From assembly GCA_003021755.1 (NCBI GenBank), contig PXQZ01000040.1, forward strand, positions 1-5,438: 5,438 nt of DNA, given 5' to 3'. The notes beneath the pieces were generated by a model, which searched no databases, had not been told where the DNA came from, and worked only from the letters and a program-made list of their open reading frames with translations. The translations under genes were made by a program, and so were the position numbers. Below are positions 3,991 through 5,438 of this stretch, piece after piece (position 1 is the first letter of the stretch; each line of letters opens with the position of its first letter). The DNA comes from Halobacteriales archaeon QH_8_67_36 (GTDB lineage: Archaea; Halobacteriota; Halobacteria; Halobacteriales; Haloarculaceae).

Positions 3991-4358
3991 GTCCGGAACG
4001 ACTCGCCACAGCCACACTCGCTGACCACGTTGGGGTTCTCGACGTGGAACCCCGCGCCCTGCAGGCCGCCCTCGTAGGCCAGCACCGAGCCCTCGATGTA
4101 GTCGATGCTGGCGCCGTCGACGAACACGCGGAGGCCGTTGCGCTCGTAGACGGTGTCGCCGTCTTCCGGCTCGTGCTCGAAGCGCATCCCGTAGGAGAGG
4201 CCCGCACAGCCGCCCTGCTGGACGAACAGGCGGAGGCCGGCCACGTCGGTGTCCATCCCCTCGCCGTCGAGCAGGTCCAGTGCCTCTTGGGCTGCGCTTT
4301 CCGTGACCCCGACGTCCTCGCCGCCCAGTTCGGGTTCGCCCTCGACGGTGCTGCTCAT
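3987..4358 (-). CDS. A-type Fe-S cluster carrier (IscA/SufA/ErpA family, HesB-like)
   Basis: A 123-aa cytoplasmic carrier that accepts and delivers iron-sulfur clusters to apoproteins. The three cluster-binding cysteines of the family are present: Cys51 in QQGGCAGLSYGM, and Cys115 and Cys117 in SECGCGESF at the C-terminus. VTESAAQEALDLL (18-30) is the standard opening helix, and VFVDGASIDYIEGSVLAYE (78-96) and GFHVENPNV (103-111) are typical core segments. The ATG at 4358 gives a short acidic N-terminal extension (about 17 residues), common in haloarchaea. A longer reading upstream lacks homology-like content and would cover the promoter. It stands alone, convergent with dodecin, which links two cofactor-handling genes by position only. 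Confidence 0.95.
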   Translation of the reverse strand: MSSTVEGEPELGGEDVGVTESAAQEALDLLDGEGMDTDVAGLRLFVQQGGCAGLSYGMRFEHEPEDGDTVYERNGLRVFVDGASIDYIEGSVLAYEGGLQGAGFHVENPNVVSECGCGESFRT

Positions 4359-4381
4359 ACGAACACGTGCGGTCCGGACTG

Positions 4382-4389
4382 TGTTAACC
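4382..4389 (-). promoter_or_regulatory. TATA-like box of the Fe-S carrier gene
   Basis: GGTTAACA on the minus strand is centred 28 nt before the ATG at 4358, which fits a leaderless or near-leaderless message. No Shine-Dalgarno is present. Confidence 0.45.
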
Positions 4390-4397
4390 CTGACGCT

Positions 4398-4458
4398 ACC
4401 CGTGGATACGGGTCGGCGGCTGAGCCGCAGTCGCAAGCCCGCCGGACAAGCGTGTCCG
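4398..4458. promoter_or_regulatory. Three inverted repeats in the divergent spacer
   Basis: Between the Fe-S carrier and DUF2243 starts lie ACCCGT-GGAT-ACGGGT (4398-4413), GCGGC-TGA-GCCGC (4416-4428) and CGGACA-AGCG-TGTCCG (4443-4458). All are perfect inverted repeats of 5-6 bp per arm. They could be operator sites for one or both genes. The DUF2243 gene has no convincing TATA box, so its promoter must lie in this stretch. In GC-rich DNA such short palindromes also arise by chance. Confidence 0.3.
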
Positions 4459-4473
4459 CAGCAAAGTTCCGGT

Positions 4474-4986
4474 ATGTCCCAGCCCCACCCCAATAGTCGC
4501 CGGGAGCGGTCGATCAGTCGGCGTGGGGTGGTCGGTGCCGGCGTCTTCGGCTTCGGGTTCAGCGGGCTGGTCGACGTACTCGTCCTCCACCACGTGTTGC
4601 AGTGGCACCACCTGCTCTCGGGCGTCTACCCGATGGACACCTTGTCAGGGCTCCGGACGAACGTCTTCGCGGACGGCCTCTTCTCGCTCGGGATGCTCGT
4701 CGTCATGGCCGTCGGCGCCGGCCTGCTCTGGCGGGCTGAGCGTCTGACGAGCACTCCGCTGAGAATCCGGCCACTGGCCGGCGCGGCCGTCATCGGGCTG
4801 GGTGTCTTCGACGTCTTCGACGCAGTCGTGGACCACGCGCTCCTTGGACTCCATCAGCCACTTTCCCAGGGCGGACAGTACAACCCGCACTGGCTGGTGG
4901 TGAGCCTGCTGTTCGTCGGAGCCGGCTACTACGTCTATCGTACCGGGACGGCGGAGAGTGACGCGAGTACCCCGGACGGCGACTGA
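4474..4986 (+). CDS. DUF2243 family four-helix membrane protein
   Basis: A 170-aa integral membrane protein of unknown function. Four hydrophobic segments are visible at about residues 18-40, 65-86, 99-123 and 139-157, with a short basic N-terminus and an acidic C-terminal tail. The family signature GLVDVLVLHHVLQWHHLLSG (31-50) is clear. A second, related motif DAVVDHALLGLH (116-127) follows in the third helix, so both helices carry Asp-x4-His-x5-His. Such buried His residues could bind metal or heme, but this is inference. The ATG at 4474 follows the promoter spacer, and the preceding open frame lacks family features. N-terminal SRRGVVGAG resembles a twin-arginine motif, but the following segment is the conserved first helix, with no cleavage site. 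It is followed after 3 nt by a small membrane gene. Confidence 0.9.
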   Translation: MSQPHPNSRRERSISRRGVVGAGVFGFGFSGLVDVLVLHHVLQWHHLLSGVYPMDTLSGLRTNVFADGLFSLGMLVVMAVGAGLLWRAERLTSTPLRIRPLAGAAVIGLGVFDVFDAVVDHALLGLHQPLSQGGQYNPHWLVVSLLFVGAGYYVYRTGTAESDASTPDGD

Positions 4987-4989
4987 CCG

Positions 4990-5148
4990 ATGCTCGGAGT
5001 CGCCACCACGACGCCGGCGCTACGGCCGTACACGGCGTCACCGGTACCACACTGGGTCGCCCTACTCACCGTCGTCCCTGCGCTCTGGGTCGTCATCGGC
5101 GCCGTGGTAGTCCTCCTCGACAGGCTACTGGGGTGGCTCGGTAACTGA
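4990..5148 (+). CDS. Small 52-aa single-helix membrane protein
   Basis: An ATG three bases after the DUF2243 stop opens a 52-codon frame, MLGVATTTPALRPYTASPVP at the start and LLDRLLGWLGN at the end. Residues 22-44 (WVALLTVVPALWVVIGAVVVLL) form one clear membrane helix with a Pro in the middle. No known family is recognised. The tight spacing suggests translational coupling, making it a candidate partner subunit of the DUF2243 protein. There is no obvious Shine-Dalgarno. Codon choice is GC-rich at third positions like its neighbours, though with several CTA and GTA codons. The alternative is a chance open frame in a short spacer, but the uninterrupted helix argues against that. Confidence 0.6.
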   Translation: MLGVATTTPALRPYTASPVPHWVALLTVVPALWVVIGAVVVLLDRLLGWLGN

Positions 5149-5215
5149 CCGACCGAGACTCACGGGTCACACGCTTCTCGTCGTTCCGGAGAACTTTGGT
5201 TCGATCGAGTCCTCG

Positions 5216-5438
5216 CTACTCGAATCGCTTTCTGATGCTCTCGGCGTGGGCGTCAAGCCCTTCGGCCTCGGCGAGTGTGGTAACCGTCTCCCGCAGGTCC
5301 CCCAGCGACTCCTCGGAGAGACGCTGGACCGTCGTCGAACGGACGAACGTGTCCACCGAGAGCCCGCCGGTGACGCGAGCGGCCCCGCCGGTCGGAAGCA
5401 CGTGGTTCGTCCCGGTTGCGTAGTCGCCGGCAGCGACG
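5216..5438 (-). CDS. hisD: Histidinol dehydrogenase (C-terminal 73 residues; runs off the right edge)
   Basis: HisD catalyses the last two steps of histidine synthesis, oxidising L-histidinol to L-histidine with two NAD+ at a zinc site. The visible part begins VAAGDYATGTNHVLPTGGAA. The Asp of GDYATG and the His of LDAHAES (visible residue 64) correspond to the zinc ligands equivalent to Asp360 and His419 of the E. coli enzyme, and NHVLPT carries the conserved His equivalent to His367. GLSVDTFVR is also typical. The protein ends SIRKRFE, a normal haloarchaeal length after the His ligand. It converges on the small membrane gene with a 67-bp gap; no hairpin-plus-T terminator is visible there. 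Confidence 0.95.
   Translation of the reverse strand, partial: VAAGDYATGTNHVLPTGGAARVTGGLSVDTFVRSTTVQRLSEESLGDLRETVTTLAEAEGLDAHAESIRKRFE

Noticed and set aside
4516..4542. Twin-arginine signal peptide in the DUF2243 protein (SRRGVVGAG)
   Set aside because: The following hydrophobic stretch is the conserved first membrane helix of the family, with no Ala-x-Ala cleavage site.
1..5438. CRISPR array, tRNA, rRNA, toxin-antitoxin or defence genes
   Set aside because: No regularly spaced direct repeats, cloverleaf sequences, rRNA stretches or relevant protein motifs were found on either strand.

Overview
The window looks like chromosome from an extremely halophilic archaeon (class Halobacteria). 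Base composition is high GC and the predicted proteins are strongly acidic. Several genes have TATA-like boxes only about 25-30 nt before the start codon, which implies leaderless transcripts. The gene set also fits: an L7Ae-S28e-L24e-Ndk cluster, an archaeal dodecin and an A-type Fe-S carrier. A Haloarcula-like relative is plausible, but the genus cannot be fixed from the sequence alone.

Layout. Positions 1-107 hold the first 35 codons of a YfcE-type metallophosphoesterase on the minus strand. Positions 108-580 contain no gene. Most of this stretch is a roughly 316-bp imperfect long palindrome (186-501) with near-perfect 16-bp ends, which looks like a non-autonomous MITE-like repeat. msrB (581-988, plus) meets a small glutaredoxin-like gene (985-1224, minus) tail to tail. 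Reading leftward from about 2950, the minus strand carries a likely operon: rpl7ae, rps28e, rpl24e (with an unusually long acidic tail), ndk and the glutaredoxin gene.

The rpl7ae gene has a structured leader of about 120 nt. A 12-bp stem encloses box C (UGAUGA) and box D (CUGA) sequences in one internal loop, and the foot of the stem overlaps the Shine-Dalgarno sequence. L7Ae binds kink-turns and box C/D motifs, so this reads as an autoregulatory element. The rps28e Shine-Dalgarno also sits in a small perfect hairpin. Together these suggest translational control of the operon.

Right of the divergent promoter region, plus-strand genes encode a 79-aa four-cysteine zinc-ribbon-like protein (DUF5816-like), a 98-aa haloarchaeal conserved protein and dodecin (flavin storage). 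Dodecin converges on an IscA/ErpA-type Fe-S carrier. A divergent plus-strand pair follows: a DUF2243 four-helix membrane protein and a 52-aa single-helix protein. The window ends inside hisD (minus strand, C-terminal 73 residues).

Themes are translation (ribosomal operon) and redox or cofactor handling (MsrB, glutaredoxin, dodecin, Fe-S carrier). Apart from the ribosomal operon, these are mostly separately promoted neighbours, not one system. I see no CRISPR array, tRNA, rRNA, transposase or defence gene.
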